DNA from: an uncultured Sphaerochaeta sp. | GTDB lineage: Bacteria; Spirochaetota; Spirochaetia; Sphaerochaetales; Sphaerochaetaceae | Assembly: GCF_963666015.1 (NCBI RefSeq) | Contig: NZ_OY762555.1 | Coordinates: forward strand, 2,046,001 to 2,110,000 | Direction of reading: 5' to 3' | DNA: 64,000 bases | Part shown: positions 1 to 8,355 of the stretch, in pieces | Numbering within the stretch: the first letter of the stretch is position 1 | Layout of the letters: every line of letters starts with the position of its first letter | Notes under the pieces: generated by a model | What the model saw: only the letters and a program-made list of their open reading frames with translations | The model's database searches: none | What the model was told of the DNA's origin: nothing | Made by a program: the position numbers and the translations under genes

Positions 1-1
1 C

Positions 2-382
2 AGCCCACTGAAAGATATCCTCGCCACCATGATCAGAGTTGAACACTCCTTTCTGGACAAGAATACTAAGATATTGCTCACCGACATCCAGGACCATGCT
101 CTCTGGCTTGCTGAAGAGTGTGAGATGCTCAGGGAAACAGTTAGCAGCGTCATGGAAGTGTATCTCTCCAGCCTCGATACAAAAATGAACTCCATCATGA
201 AAGTACTGACAATTATCAGCACCATATTCATCCCCCTGACCTTCCTGACCGGTCTTTATGGGATGAATTTCTCATACATGCCTCTTGCAACCTATAGATG
301 GGGGTTCTATGGAATGTTGGTGTGTTGTATGCTGGTGGTCTTCGCGATGGCATACTATTTCTGGAGGAAACGCTGGTGGTAA
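2..382 (+). CDS. corA: CorA-family Mg2+/divalent cation transporter, C-terminal part (5' end outside window)
   Basis: The frame is open from the window edge, so only about the last 126 residues are visible. They show the long helix of the cytoplasmic funnel followed by two membrane segments. The first ends in the CorA signature YGMNF at the pore mouth, and the protein closes with a short basic tail (WRKRWW). CorA is a pentameric inner-membrane channel that takes up Mg2+ (also Co2+, Ni2+). The next gene starts 7 bp inside this one, and a second Mg-efflux-type gene (CNNM/CorC family) follows, so this may be a small divalent-metal neighbourhood. The family call is firm from the GMN motif; the substrate is inferred. 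Confidence 0.9.
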   Translation, partial: SPLKDILATMIRVEHSFLDKNTKILLTDIQDHALWLAEECEMLRETVSSVMEVYLSSLDTKMNSIMKVLTIISTIFIPLTFLTGLYGMNFSYMPLATYRWGFYGMLVCCMLVVFAMAYYFWRKRWW

Positions 383-1188
383 CTTCCCCTCTCACCCACA
401 TATCTATTGAGACACTCTCCCAAGTCCTGAATGAGGCCTTCAGCAACTATGAGGTTCCCATCCATATGAGCGAGGCACAACTGAAAGCACATCTCCATGC
501 CTTGGGGTACTCTCCTGAAGACTCCATCGGTCTTTTCGATGAAAGCACACTGGTGGGGTTCATCCTGGTCGCAATCAGGGGAGCAACCGCATATGACGCA
601 GGAACGGGTATCATTCCCTCCTATCAAGGAAATGGATATGCCCACCAATTGATCGATGCCACACTTGCACATATCAAGCAACGTGGTTTCACCTCCTTCT
701 TCCTGGAAGTTATCGATACGAATGAAAGAGCAAAATCGCTTTACCTACGTCACGGATTTTCCATCACAAGAAGCCTACTTTGCTACCAAATCAAAAAAGA
801 AATGCTGGGGGACACGTCCTTTGTACAGTTGCAGAAACAGGAGCGTATCAATATCCCTTCTGGAGATTGTATTCCCAGCTGGCAGAACAGCGATGCCTGT
901 ATCAAACGTGGGGGATTTACCGCCTATGACATTGTGCATGAATCTGTCAAACGCGGGGTTATTTGCTTCAATCCCAAGAAAGGTTCAATAGCCCAAATTT
1001 ATATAGAACCACAATACAGAAGGCAAGGATTCGCTAAACAAGCCATCATTGCAGCAAAAGAATGTACAGAAACGCCAACACTGGGAATCCTGAATGTCTC
1101 CAGCGATTGTGAAGGAATTGGTGGTGTATTGACCCACATGGGATTTTCCCTTCTCCTTACCCAGAGCGAGATGCTCTATACCCTATAG
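376..1188 (+). CDS. Tandem GNAT-family N-acetyltransferase
   Basis: 270 residues with two GNAT folds. The N-terminal domain carries the acetyl-CoA motif QGNGYA (about residues 84-89) followed by TNERAKSLYLRHGF, typical of the beta4-alpha4 region. The C-terminal domain has IEPQYRRQGFAKQ (about residues 212-223). I chose the GTG at 376 because GGAGGAAA (363-370) stands at proper distance; an upstream ATG at 298 lies deep inside corA. The start overlaps the corA stop by 7 bp, so translation is probably coupled. Tandem GNATs acetylate small amines, aminoglycosides or peptide N-termini; nothing here identifies the substrate. Confidence 0.75.
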   Translation: MVTSPLTHISIETLSQVLNEAFSNYEVPIHMSEAQLKAHLHALGYSPEDSIGLFDESTLVGFILVAIRGATAYDAGTGIIPSYQGNGYAHQLIDATLAHIKQRGFTSFFLEVIDTNERAKSLYLRHGFSITRSLLCYQIKKEMLGDTSFVQLQKQERINIPSGDCIPSWQNSDACIKRGGFTAYDIVHESVKRGVICFNPKKGSIAQIYIEPQYRRQGFAKQAIIAAKECTETPTLGILNVSSDCEGIGGVLTHMGFSLLLTQSEMLYTL

Positions 1189-1241
1189 AACAAGACATCT
1201 GGCTCGAGAAACCTTTTTCCCTCGCTCCTGGCCTATTCCAC

Positions 1242-1271
1242 TTGTCTGGTGGGTGAAACTGTTGCTATACT
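1242..1271 (+). promoter_or_regulatory. Sigma-70-type promoter for the CNNM/CorC gene
   Basis: TTGTCT (1242-1247), 18-nt spacer, TATACT (1266-1271). The predicted start near 1278 gives a leader of about 75 nt that contains a near-perfect inverted repeat at 1305-1324 (arms GGGTGCTCAA / TTGAACACCC) just before the GGGAGGT ribosome site at 1344-1350. Confidence 0.5.
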
Positions 1272-1354
1272 GATTTCATTATGGAAGACCCGTTACCTAG
1301 TATGGGGTGCTCAATTGAACACCCGATTTGTTTGTCAGTGGCTGGGAGGTGTGC

Positions 1355-2617
1355 ATGCACGCACAACTAACCGCCATCATCATCCTGTTAATCCTCTCTG
1401 GAGTCTTTTCTGCCACAGAGACGGCATTTACCTCACTCTCTTTTGTGCAACTCAAAATTCTGGACAACCGTAAGAAACGTGCGGCTAAATTGGTGTATAA
1501 ACTCAGCCAGAAGCCAGAAGAGCTCATCACGACCGTTCTGGTGGGAAACAATGTTGTGAATATCACGGTATCGTCCCTGGTCACTACGTTCTCCATCGAG
1601 TTCTTTTCCAGTCAGCCAGTTGGGTATGCTACCGGGTTGCTTACACTGGTTATCCTCATCTTCGGCGAGATCACGCCAAAGCAATTGGCGCTCACCCATA
1701 ACATGAAAATTGCTGTTTTCATGGCATATCCATTGCGTTTCCTCGAAGTAGTGCTGTTTCCTGTGGTCTGGTTACTCAGGCATTTCTCTGCGATTATCAC
1801 CAGGTTCTTTGCTTCCCATGCTGAACCTACCATCACCACTGAAGGGGTGATGCATATGGTCGACGCAGCCGAGGATGTTGGTCTGGTGGATCGATATGAA
1901 TCGGATCTCATGCAACGGGCAATCCATTTCAGTGAAACCCAGGTAAGAACCATCATGACCCACAGGACCAATGTATTCTGTATCAGTGACGAGCTCACCA
2001 TCCGTGATGCATTCCCTTCCATCGTAAAAGCGGGATTCAGTCGTATTCCTGTTTTCCATGGAAGCCCAGAGAATATTATCGGTATAGTAACAGTTCGCGA
2101 CATTCTTCGCACGCAGCTGAAAAAACAGATGGGACGCCCTATATCTTCCATTATCCGCGAACCAATCTTTGTCCCAGAACAAATGCACCTTGATGATGTC
2201 TTCTTCCGATTCAAGAAAGTGAAACTCCAGCAAGCGATTGTTCTGGATGAATATGGAGGCTTCAGCGGTGTGGTCACCATGGAAGATGTAGCCGAACAAC
2301 TGTTTGGAGAGCTCTATGATGAACATGAGAGAAGGTATCCTGACCGTATCGTGGAGAGAGAGAAAAACCCGGGCACGTTCCTTGTTATGGCAGATACACC
2401 ATTCCAGCAACTTGTTGATGAGCTGGATCTCGACCCTGATGTGTGTAAACAGAAAACCAGTACGGTTGCCGCCTACCTGCTCGACCTGATCGGGAACATC
2501 CCAGACCAAGGGGATGTGGTACAGTCACAGCTCGGCACCTTCAGAATCATCTCCATGAAGGGAAACAGGATGGAAGCAGTGGAATTTTCTCCCACTGTGG
2601 ATGATGGAACCCTCTGA
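1355..2617 (+). CDS. CNNM/CorC (HlyC-type) membrane protein with CBS pair, probable Mg2+/Co2+ efflux
   Basis: 420 residues in the classical order: a DUF21/CNNM transmembrane domain (about 1-170, three to four hydrophobic helices, with the family signature [13 protein letters not shown] near the N-terminus and EITPKQLA around residue 105), a tandem CBS domain (about 190-310, ending [14 protein letters not shown]) and a C-terminal CorC_HlyC domain (about 330-410). The family exports Mg2+ or senses it through ATP binding at the CBS pair. The ATG at 1355 is preferred to the ATG at 1328 because GGGAGGT (1344-1350) lies just upstream. It has its own promoter but lies two genes after corA, which supports a role in divalent cation balance. 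The old hemolysin name should not be read as a function. Confidence 0.9.
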   Translation: MHAQLTAIIILLILSGVFSATETAFTSLSFVQLKILDNRKKRAAKLVYKLSQKPEELITTVLVGNNVVNITVSSLVTTFSIEFFSSQPVGYATGLLTLVILIFGEITPKQLALTHNMKIAVFMAYPLRFLEVVLFPVVWLLRHFSAIITRFFASHAEPTITTEGVMHMVDAAEDVGLVDRYESDLMQRAIHFSETQVRTIMTHRTNVFCISDELTIRDAFPSIVKAGFSRIPVFHGSPENIIGIVTVRDILRTQLKKQMGRPISSIIREPIFVPEQMHLDDVFFRFKKVKLQQAIVLDEYGGFSGVVTMEDVAEQLFGELYDEHERRYPDRIVEREKNPGTFLVMADTPFQQLVDELDLDPDVCKQKTSTVAAYLLDLIGNIPDQGDVVQSQLGTFRIISMKGNRMEAVEFSPTVDDGTL

Positions 2618-2669
2618 GAAATGCTTTCATGCGTTGACTGAACAGCACTCCAAAGGTATGATTGCTCCC

Positions 2670-5186
2670 ATGAGCAAATATCCCTTCAGTGAAATTGAGA
2701 CAAAATGGCAAAAATACTGGGAAGAGAACCAGAGTTTTGCCGTAACCGAGGACGAGAGCGTACCAGCTGAGAAGCGTATGTACGTTTTGGACATGTTTCC
2801 CTATCCATCCGGGGCAGGGTTGCACGTGGGACACCCAGAAGGATACACCGCAACCGACATATACTGCCGTTACCTACGCATGAACGGCTACAACGTCCTG
2901 CATCCGATGGGATTCGACTCATTCGGGCTACCTGCTGAGAACTACGCGATAAAGACAGGCACCCATCCCAAGGTAACGACAGAAAAGAACATCGAGAACT
3001 TCCGAAAGCAGATTAAACGTCTGGGCTTCAGCTACGACTGGAACAGGGAAGTCTCTACCCATACAAGTGAATACTACCGCTGGACTCAGTGGATTTTCCT
3101 CCAGCTCTACAAACAAGGACTGGCCTATGAGTCCCACACCCCAATTAACTGGTGTGACAACTGCAAAACCGGCTTGGCTAATGAAGAAGTGAAGGATGGA
3201 AGGTGCGAACGTTGCGGAACTACGGTTGTACGTAAAAGCATTCGCCAGTGGGTTCTCAAGATTACTGAATATGCAGACAAGCTGCTCGCTGATCTGGACA
3301 GTGTAAACTGGCCAGAATCAGTGAAGCTCATGCAGCAAAACTGGATTGGAAGAAGTGAGGGAGCCTCAGTCGTCTTCCAGATTGATGGGATGGATGACAG
3401 TCTTGAGGTATATACCACCCGCCCTGACACCCTCTTTGGAGCCACCTACATGGTTGTTGCTCCAGAACACCCCTTGGTAGACAAACTTACCAGAGGGGAG
3501 CAAATGCGTGTGGTGGAGGAGTACCTTGAGGCGACTGCCAAGAAGAGTGATCTTGAGCGTACTGATCTGGCAAAGGACAAGACCGGTGTTTTCAGTGGCA
3601 GTTATGCGATCAACCCGGTAAATGGCAAGAAAATCCCCATCTGGATTGCTGATTATGTATTGATCAGCTACGGTACAGGTGCCATCATGGCGGTTCCCGC
3701 CCATGATACCCGTGACTGGGAGTTTGCTAAGAAATTCAATCTCCCGATCATTGAAGTACTCAAGAGTGCTGTTGATGTACAGGAAGAAGCATGGACTGAA
3801 GATGGAATCCACGTAAACAGCAACTTCCTCGATGGCCTCAACAAAGAAGACGCCATCAACACCATGATTGCCTGGCTGGAAGAGAGGAAAGTGGGTACCA
3901 AGTCCGTAAACTACAAGTTACGTGACTGGATCTTCAGTCGCCAGCGGTACTGGGGAGAACCAATTCCCTTGGTACACTGCCCAACTTGCGGAACCGTCCC
4001 CATTCCAGAGGATCAATTGCCATTGCTACTGCCCGAGGTGTCCAGCTATGAACCAAGCGGTACTGGCGAAAGCCCACTTGCCAAGATTGACAGTTGGGTA
4101 CAGACCACCTGCCCGGTTTGTGGTGGAAAAGCAAAACGAGAAACCAATACCATGCCCCAGTGGGCAGGCTCCTGCTGGTATTACCTACGCTATCTTGACC
4201 CAAACAATGAAAAAGAATTCGTGAGCAAGGAAAAGGAACAGTATTGGATGCCGGTCGATCTCTATGTCGGGGGAGCTGAGCATGCAGTACTGCACCTGCT
4301 CTATGCCCGTTTCTGGCACAAGGTTCTCTTTGACCTTGGATTGGTTTCCACCAGTGAGCCATTCAAACGGCTGGTCAACCAGGGTATGATTACCAGTTAT
4401 GCATATCAGAGACCGGACAAGAGCCTTGTCCCAACAGATATGGTAGAAGAAGTCGAAACCGATGTCTTTGTCGAGAAGGAGACTGGGCAGAAGCTCGAAC
4501 GAGTCATTGCAAAGATGTCCAAGAGCCTGAAGAACGTCATCAACCCTGATGAAATCATTCAGGAATATGGAGCTGACTCCATGCGGATGTATGAAATGTT
4601 CATGGGACCCCTTGAGGTTTCAAAGCCATGGGCAACCGCTGGATTGAATGGTATCTATCGATTCCTGGACAGGGTTTGGAGACTCTATGAGGAGAGAACC
4701 ATCACGGATGATGAGCCCTCCAAGGAATTGAACAAGACCCTGCATAAGACCATAAAGAAGGTAACCCACGATACGGCAACTTTGAATTTCAATACGGGCA
4801 TCAGCCAGATGATGGTATTGGTCAACGAACTGTACAAGGTCGACGAGTTCCCAAGTGTGGTAGCTGAGACCTTGGTAAAACTCCTTGGCCCGTACGTACC
4901 GCATATTGCTGAGGAACTCTGGGAGAAGCTTGGCCATAAGGAGAGTCTCACCAGGGTGAGTTGGCCTTCCTTTGAGGAAAGGCTGACCATCGATGATGAG
5001 ATTGAGATGGTGTTCCAGGTCAACGGAAAGGTCCGAGACAAACAGACTGTCTCAAAAGGCATGGACAAGGATTCAGCGCTTGCAATGGCCAAAGAGAGTG
5101 AAAAAATCCAGCAGTGGATTGAAGGAAAGACCATCGTCAAGGAGATTGTGGTACCAGATAAATTGGTGAATATAGTTGTTCGCTAG
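2670..5186 (+). CDS. leuS: Leucyl-tRNA synthetase
   Basis: 838 residues, normal for bacterial LeuRS. Class I signatures are both present: HVGHPEGY (HIGH variant) close to the N-terminus and KMSKSLKN about two thirds along. The inserted CP1 editing domain carries [13 protein letters not shown] and the [15 protein letters not shown] region that disposes of mischarged isoleucyl- or valyl-tRNA. Two CxxC pairs ([15 protein letters not shown]) look like a zinc knuckle, with another (CPTCG ... CPVCG) in the ZN-1 region. The start at 2670 (MSKYPFSE) matches the family; in-frame ATGs at 2658 and 2601 exist but none has a good ribosome site. It sits 52 bp after the CorC gene and ends in a strong terminator. 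Confidence 0.97.
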   Translation: MSKYPFSEIETKWQKYWEENQSFAVTEDESVPAEKRMYVLDMFPYPSGAGLHVGHPEGYTATDIYCRYLRMNGYNVLHPMGFDSFGLPAENYAIKTGTHPKVTTEKNIENFRKQIKRLGFSYDWNREVSTHTSEYYRWTQWIFLQLYKQGLAYESHTPINWCDNCKTGLANEEVKDGRCERCGTTVVRKSIRQWVLKITEYADKLLADLDSVNWPESVKLMQQNWIGRSEGASVVFQIDGMDDSLEVYTTRPDTLFGATYMVVAPEHPLVDKLTRGEQMRVVEEYLEATAKKSDLERTDLAKDKTGVFSGSYAINPVNGKKIPIWIADYVLISYGTGAIMAVPAHDTRDWEFAKKFNLPIIEVLKSAVDVQEEAWTEDGIHVNSNFLDGLNKEDAINTMIAWLEERKVGTKSVNYKLRDWIFSRQRYWGEPIPLVHCPTCGTVPIPEDQLPLLLPEVSSYEPSGTGESPLAKIDSWVQTTCPVCGGKAKRETNTMPQWAGSCWYYLRYLDPNNEKEFVSKEKEQYWMPVDLYVGGAEHAVLHLLYARFWHKVLFDLGLVSTSEPFKRLVNQGMITSYAYQRPDKSLVPTDMVEEVETDVFVEKETGQKLERVIAKMSKSLKNVINPDEIIQEYGADSMRMYEMFMGPLEVSKPWATAGLNGIYRFLDRVWRLYEERTITDDEPSKELNKTLHKTIKKVTHDTATLNFNTGISQMMVLVNELYKVDEFPSVVAETLVKLLGPYVPHIAEELWEKLGHKESLTRVSWPSFEERLTIDDEIEMVFQVNGKVRDKQTVSKGMDKDSALAMAKESEKIQQWIEGKTIVKEIVVPDKLVNIVVR

Positions 5187-5190
5187 CATG

Positions 5191-5219
5191 ACAGGAGGCT
5201 TCAAGCCTCCTGTTTTTTT
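5191..5219 (+). terminator. Rho-independent terminator of leuS
   Basis: Perfect inverted repeat ACAGGAGGCTT / AAGCCTCCTGT (5191-5212) with a one-base loop, or a slightly larger loop once the closing pairs open, followed by seven T. It begins 5 bp after the leuS stop and separates leuS from the leftward gene cluster. Confidence 0.95.
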
Positions 5220-5688
5220 ACAACTCAACAGAGAGCTCAAGAGTTATGGTACTTCTCAGATTGGTTTCCTCCTCCCTCAAGGATCGAGAGAGAAGGGCCT
5301 TCAGCGAACATATCCGGTAAGTCCTTCTCAATCTACTACTTGCAACATAGTCGGCACAAAACCCACCACCAATCTGCCTGCCATCATCTCTTACCATTTG
5401 ATACAACACCGAGGTAGTTCCATCAGTCAGTGGAGAGTAAGAGATATGAACCCTTCCCATTCCACGGTGTTTTGCCAGAACATACAATTCAGCGATAATT
5501 ACTTCTTGCGGAGAACTGCGTTCACCACCCTCAACCAAGACAAATGCAACGTCTGTAGGGGAAGGGTCTTGCAAGGTAATGGCTGCACTAAGTGGATAAA
5601 ATAGAAATATACAAGCTACGAAACAAATACCAAAGCGAATTGCTTGGCTAAACTTGGAAAGACTGGGGCATCGATTCCACTGTCTCAT
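5218..5688 (-). CDS. Hypothetical exported protein
   Basis: 156 residues if started at the ATG at 5688, where GGATAGG stands upstream; a longer frame begins at 5763. A hydrophobic stretch (about residues 15-36) ending in PLSAA looks like a Sec signal peptide. The mature part is about 120 residues with no motif I recognise, one Cys, and a basic patch (SSRLRRTYR) toward the end. It is the last gene of the leftward run that starts with the DAHP synthase fusion, 138 bp after the serine dehydratase, so it may have its own promoter. It could be a periplasmic or outer-membrane-associated protein. No function assigned. Confidence 0.6.
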   Translation of the reverse strand: MRQWNRCPSLSKFSQAIRFGICFVACIFLFYPLSAAITLQDPSPTDVAFVLVEGGERSSPQEVIIAELYVLAKHRGMGRVHISYSPLTDGTTSVLYQMVRDDGRQIGGGFCADYVASSRLRRTYRICSLKALLSRSLREEETNLRSTITLELSVEL

Positions 5689-5826
5689 AGCATACCTATC
5701 CAGAAAACCTATGTCAGTAGTAACAAGTATCAATAACATATTCAGTAATATTACACATATCAAAAATCTATCTATATCAATCCTATAGAATAGATTAGAG
5801 AACGAATATCTTATGACATACTACCC

Positions 5827-7035
5827 CTATCCGAGGACTTTAGCAAGGCCGCCTTTGCTCGTTTCTCGATAGAGAGAAGGAAGCGCTTGCCCAGTCTCCA
5901 TCATCACCTCAATAACGCTGTCAAAAGAGACTTTGTGGCGCCCATCACCAAGCAGGGCATACGTACAGTGATCAATGGAACGCATGGTGGCAAGAGCATT
6001 TCGCTCAATGCATGGAATCTGCACAAGACCACGCATTGGGTCACAAGTAAGGCCAAGATGATGCTCAAGCCCCATCTCAGCAGCGTACTCAATCTGGAAG
6101 ATGGATCCACCAAGCAATTGCGTAGCAGCTGCTCCAGCCATGGCACAGGCAACCCCTATCTCTCCTTGGCACCCAACTTCCGCCCCACTGATTGATCCAT
6201 TGGTCTTTACCACATTGCCGATGATTCCAGCGGTGAGAAGCGCACGCAATATACGTATCTTGGGAAACTTGTACTGTTTAGCCAGGTAGTACAGAACCCC
6301 TGGGAGCACCCCACAGCTTCCACAGGTTGGGGCTGTGACAATCTTTCCCCCACCAGCATTCTCCTCACTGACTGCAAGAGCATAGCTGATGGCAAATGCA
6401 GGATTTCCCATTGCAGCGGTGAACTCACCAGCCTTGGAATTGAATTGACTTGCCTTTCTTGGAAGTTTCAAGCCTCCAGGAAGCACTCCCTCTGCATTCA
6501 CCCCACGCTCGATTGCATCGCACATCACAACCCAGATTTCATCCATGTAGGCAAGAATGTCCGAATCCTCAAACTGGAGAGCGAATTCCCAGATTTGCAT
6601 GCCCTCATCCCCACAGTAATCCAGGATCTGGCGCATTTTGGAATATGTCTTGGGATAGACTTCTGCAGCCTGGTCAGCATCTTCGCCTTCCAGAACAATT
6701 TTTCCACCTCCCACACTGTAGTAGGTATTCTCAAAGATGACTTCACCTGTATCAGAGAGTGAACGGATTGTAAGCGCATTCGGGTGGAAAGGTTTTTCAA
6801 TTTCTGGGTACCAGACAATTTCAACATCTTTTCCCGCGGAGGAAAACACCTCTCGCAAGGCTTTATCGGTCAAGTGACCCTTCCCGGTAGCAGCCAGACT
6901 TCCGTATAAATCGGCTTCAAACCGCTGACAGTCAGCATGAAGGGAGAGGAAGTGTTGTGCCGCAGAGCGCGGGCCCATGGTATGGCTACTCGAGGGACCA
7001 TACCCAATTCTATAGAGTTCTCGCAAGGATTCCAT
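5827..7035 (-). CDS. sdaA: L-serine ammonia-lyase (dehydratase), iron-sulfur-dependent, single chain
   Basis: 402 residues joining the beta and alpha parts of the [4Fe-4S] serine dehydratases in one chain. The N-terminal part carries YGPSSSHTMGP; the C-terminal part carries the cluster cysteines in APTCGSCGVLPG, EVGCQGEIGVAC and LTCDPMRG. The enzyme converts L-serine to pyruvate and ammonia without PLP and is oxygen-sensitive, which fits an anaerobe. An ATG at 7035 is preferred; a TTG two codons earlier (7041) is possible, and neither has a clear ribosome site. It lies 41 bp downstream of a lipoprotein gene in the same direction. Confidence 0.93.
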   Translation of the reverse strand: MESLRELYRIGYGPSSSHTMGPRSAAQHFLSLHADCQRFEADLYGSLAATGKGHLTDKALREVFSSAGKDVEIVWYPEIEKPFHPNALTIRSLSDTGEVIFENTYYSVGGGKIVLEGEDADQAAEVYPKTYSKMRQILDYCGDEGMQIWEFALQFEDSDILAYMDEIWVVMCDAIERGVNAEGVLPGGLKLPRKASQFNSKAGEFTAAMGNPAFAISYALAVSEENAGGGKIVTAPTCGSCGVLPGVLYYLAKQYKFPKIRILRALLTAGIIGNVVKTNGSISGAEVGCQGEIGVACAMAGAAATQLLGGSIFQIEYAAEMGLEHHLGLTCDPMRGLVQIPCIERNALATMRSIDHCTYALLGDGRHKVSFDSVIEVMMETGQALPSLYRETSKGGLAKVLG

Positions 7036-7076
7036 GTCCAAACTCTATCGGTTAATCCAAAAAATGGGAAGCTCCT

Positions 7077-7805
7077 TTACCAGGGAGGCGCTTTTGAGAG
7101 GCTGCTTATATACTCCCCCTTCTTAAGATCTACATACAGGGAGAGACAAAGGGAGGCTTCCCTATTGAGGAATCTCTGGAGTCCTCCCCCCAATTCAAGA
7201 GAAACGGTTTCTCCCCATTGAATCCAGAAAGGTTCTTGGTCTATCCGCTCAGGAACCCAGTAGCCGGAGGGAATATCGCTCACGATTACGGCCAGTCTTT
7301 CATAATAAGATAAATCTGAAGGAATCCCTTCTCCATTAAGTAAAGAAACCACCAGAGCATTCCCGTCAAGAAGGGTTGCATCCCCTACCTCATCGGCCAG
7401 ATAGGTGGCATTGATATGCTCCACTGCCTCAGGATTGAACTGATAGGAATCAAGAAGAAGTTTTGCAAGCTCTCCTTGTTCCTGGGTAAGTGTTACAGTA
7501 TCGTCTGCTCCCGGATGGTAGAAACCACCATAAGGATGCAGAAAGGAGAGAGGATAGGCACAAAAAACAGTCAAGGAATCCCTTGGTACGGTGAGTGTGA
7601 CACGCCTCTGCCCCTCTATAAGATGTATGGAACTGCGAGTTCCCTCCCCATTTGTATACACCAAGGTATGCCAGAGCGGACTATGGGATGCTTCCCCCCA
7701 AGGATGGGAATCCTGCAATGTGACGGTTATTCGTTGTTCGTGTAAAACATTTGCCTCACATCCAATACAGAGTATGAGAAGGAGGCAACAAATTAATACT
7801 CTCAC
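7077..7805 (-). CDS. Predicted lipoprotein, unknown function
   Basis: 242 residues beginning with a short basic-hydrophobic leader and lipobox LCIGC, so the mature protein would be lipid-anchored at Cys16. The start is a GTG at 7805, with AAGG very close upstream and 12 bp from the preceding stop, suggesting coupling. The mature part is rich in Ser, Thr, Leu and aromatic residues, with no recognised domain. The gene sits between DUF4416 and serine dehydratase in one run, but that does not reveal its role. Confidence 0.7.
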   Translation of the reverse strand: MRVLICCLLLILCIGCEANVLHEQRITVTLQDSHPWGEASHSPLWHTLVYTNGEGTRSSIHLIEGQRRVTLTVPRDSLTVFCAYPLSFLHPYGGFYHPGADDTVTLTQEQGELAKLLLDSYQFNPEAVEHINATYLADEVGDATLLDGNALVVSLLNGEGIPSDLSYYERLAVIVSDIPSGYWVPERIDQEPFWIQWGETVSLELGGGLQRFLNREASLCLSLYVDLKKGEYISSLSKAPPW

Positions 7806-7817
7806 ACCTTATAAGCA

Positions 7818-8354
7818 TTACAAGTGGCCTTCTTGCTTCAGCTGTCTTCGATATTGCTCTCTCCAGGTGACGAAGAGAAGTTTCACTTCCTCACTCGTAT
7901 AATCTGCATAGGTCCAGGGAAAGCTTTGGAACTGCTTGTTTGCATACAGCAAGGTGAGTTCAGCATAGATACCATCAGATAACGGAATACGGTGGGCACG
8001 ATTTTTAGTAGTGGCAAGAACGAGGTTGGCTTGACTCAGTAATCCAGGATCCAGATTGACTCTCCTCCCACCACCGGGGGAGAACTCCTCTTCCAATCCA
8101 TTGGTCTCTCGTTTGATCGTAGATAGCCGAGACGGATCGATGAGTTGGGCAAAACTCAGATAAAACCGTAAGGGTTTCCCTCCCATCTCATCGTCATAGT
8201 AATCGGTAAAAGTAAAGGAACTGGGCTCTGTGCTATCCAAGAGAGGCCCATACCGCGCAACAAGGCGCTCCTTCACGAGAGATATCATTTCCTGCTGTGA
8301 AACCAACACCCCCATCACCAGCCGATGGGGAAGGAAACCCTGCTCCCTACCCAT
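7818..8354 (-). CDS. DUF4416 family protein
   Basis: 178 residues matching the pattern I associate with DUF4416: an N-terminal VMGVLVS strand, SFTFTDYYDDEMG, LNLDPG-like RVNLDPGLL, ATTKNRAHRIPL and a C-terminal FPWTYADYTSEE. The family is widespread in anaerobes and has no established function that I know of. The ATG at 8354 is chosen because it follows the stop of the DAHP synthase fusion by one base (TGACATG), pointing to coupled translation; a longer frame would overlap that gene by more than 100 bp. An acidic-His-rich core suggests metal binding, as inference only. Confidence 0.8.
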   Translation of the reverse strand: MGREQGFLPHRLVMGVLVSQQEMISLVKERLVARYGPLLDSTEPSSFTFTDYYDDEMGGKPLRFYLSFAQLIDPSRLSTIKRETNGLEEEFSPGGGRRVNLDPGLLSQANLVLATTKNRAHRIPLSDGIYAELTLLYANKQFQSFPWTYADYTSEEVKLLFVTWREQYRRQLKQEGHL

Positions 8355-8355
8355 G

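Noticed and set aside
1612..2509. Two long minus-strand frames opposite the CNNM/CorC gene
   Set aside because: Both lie entirely inside a clear family member and show no protein-like features of their own.
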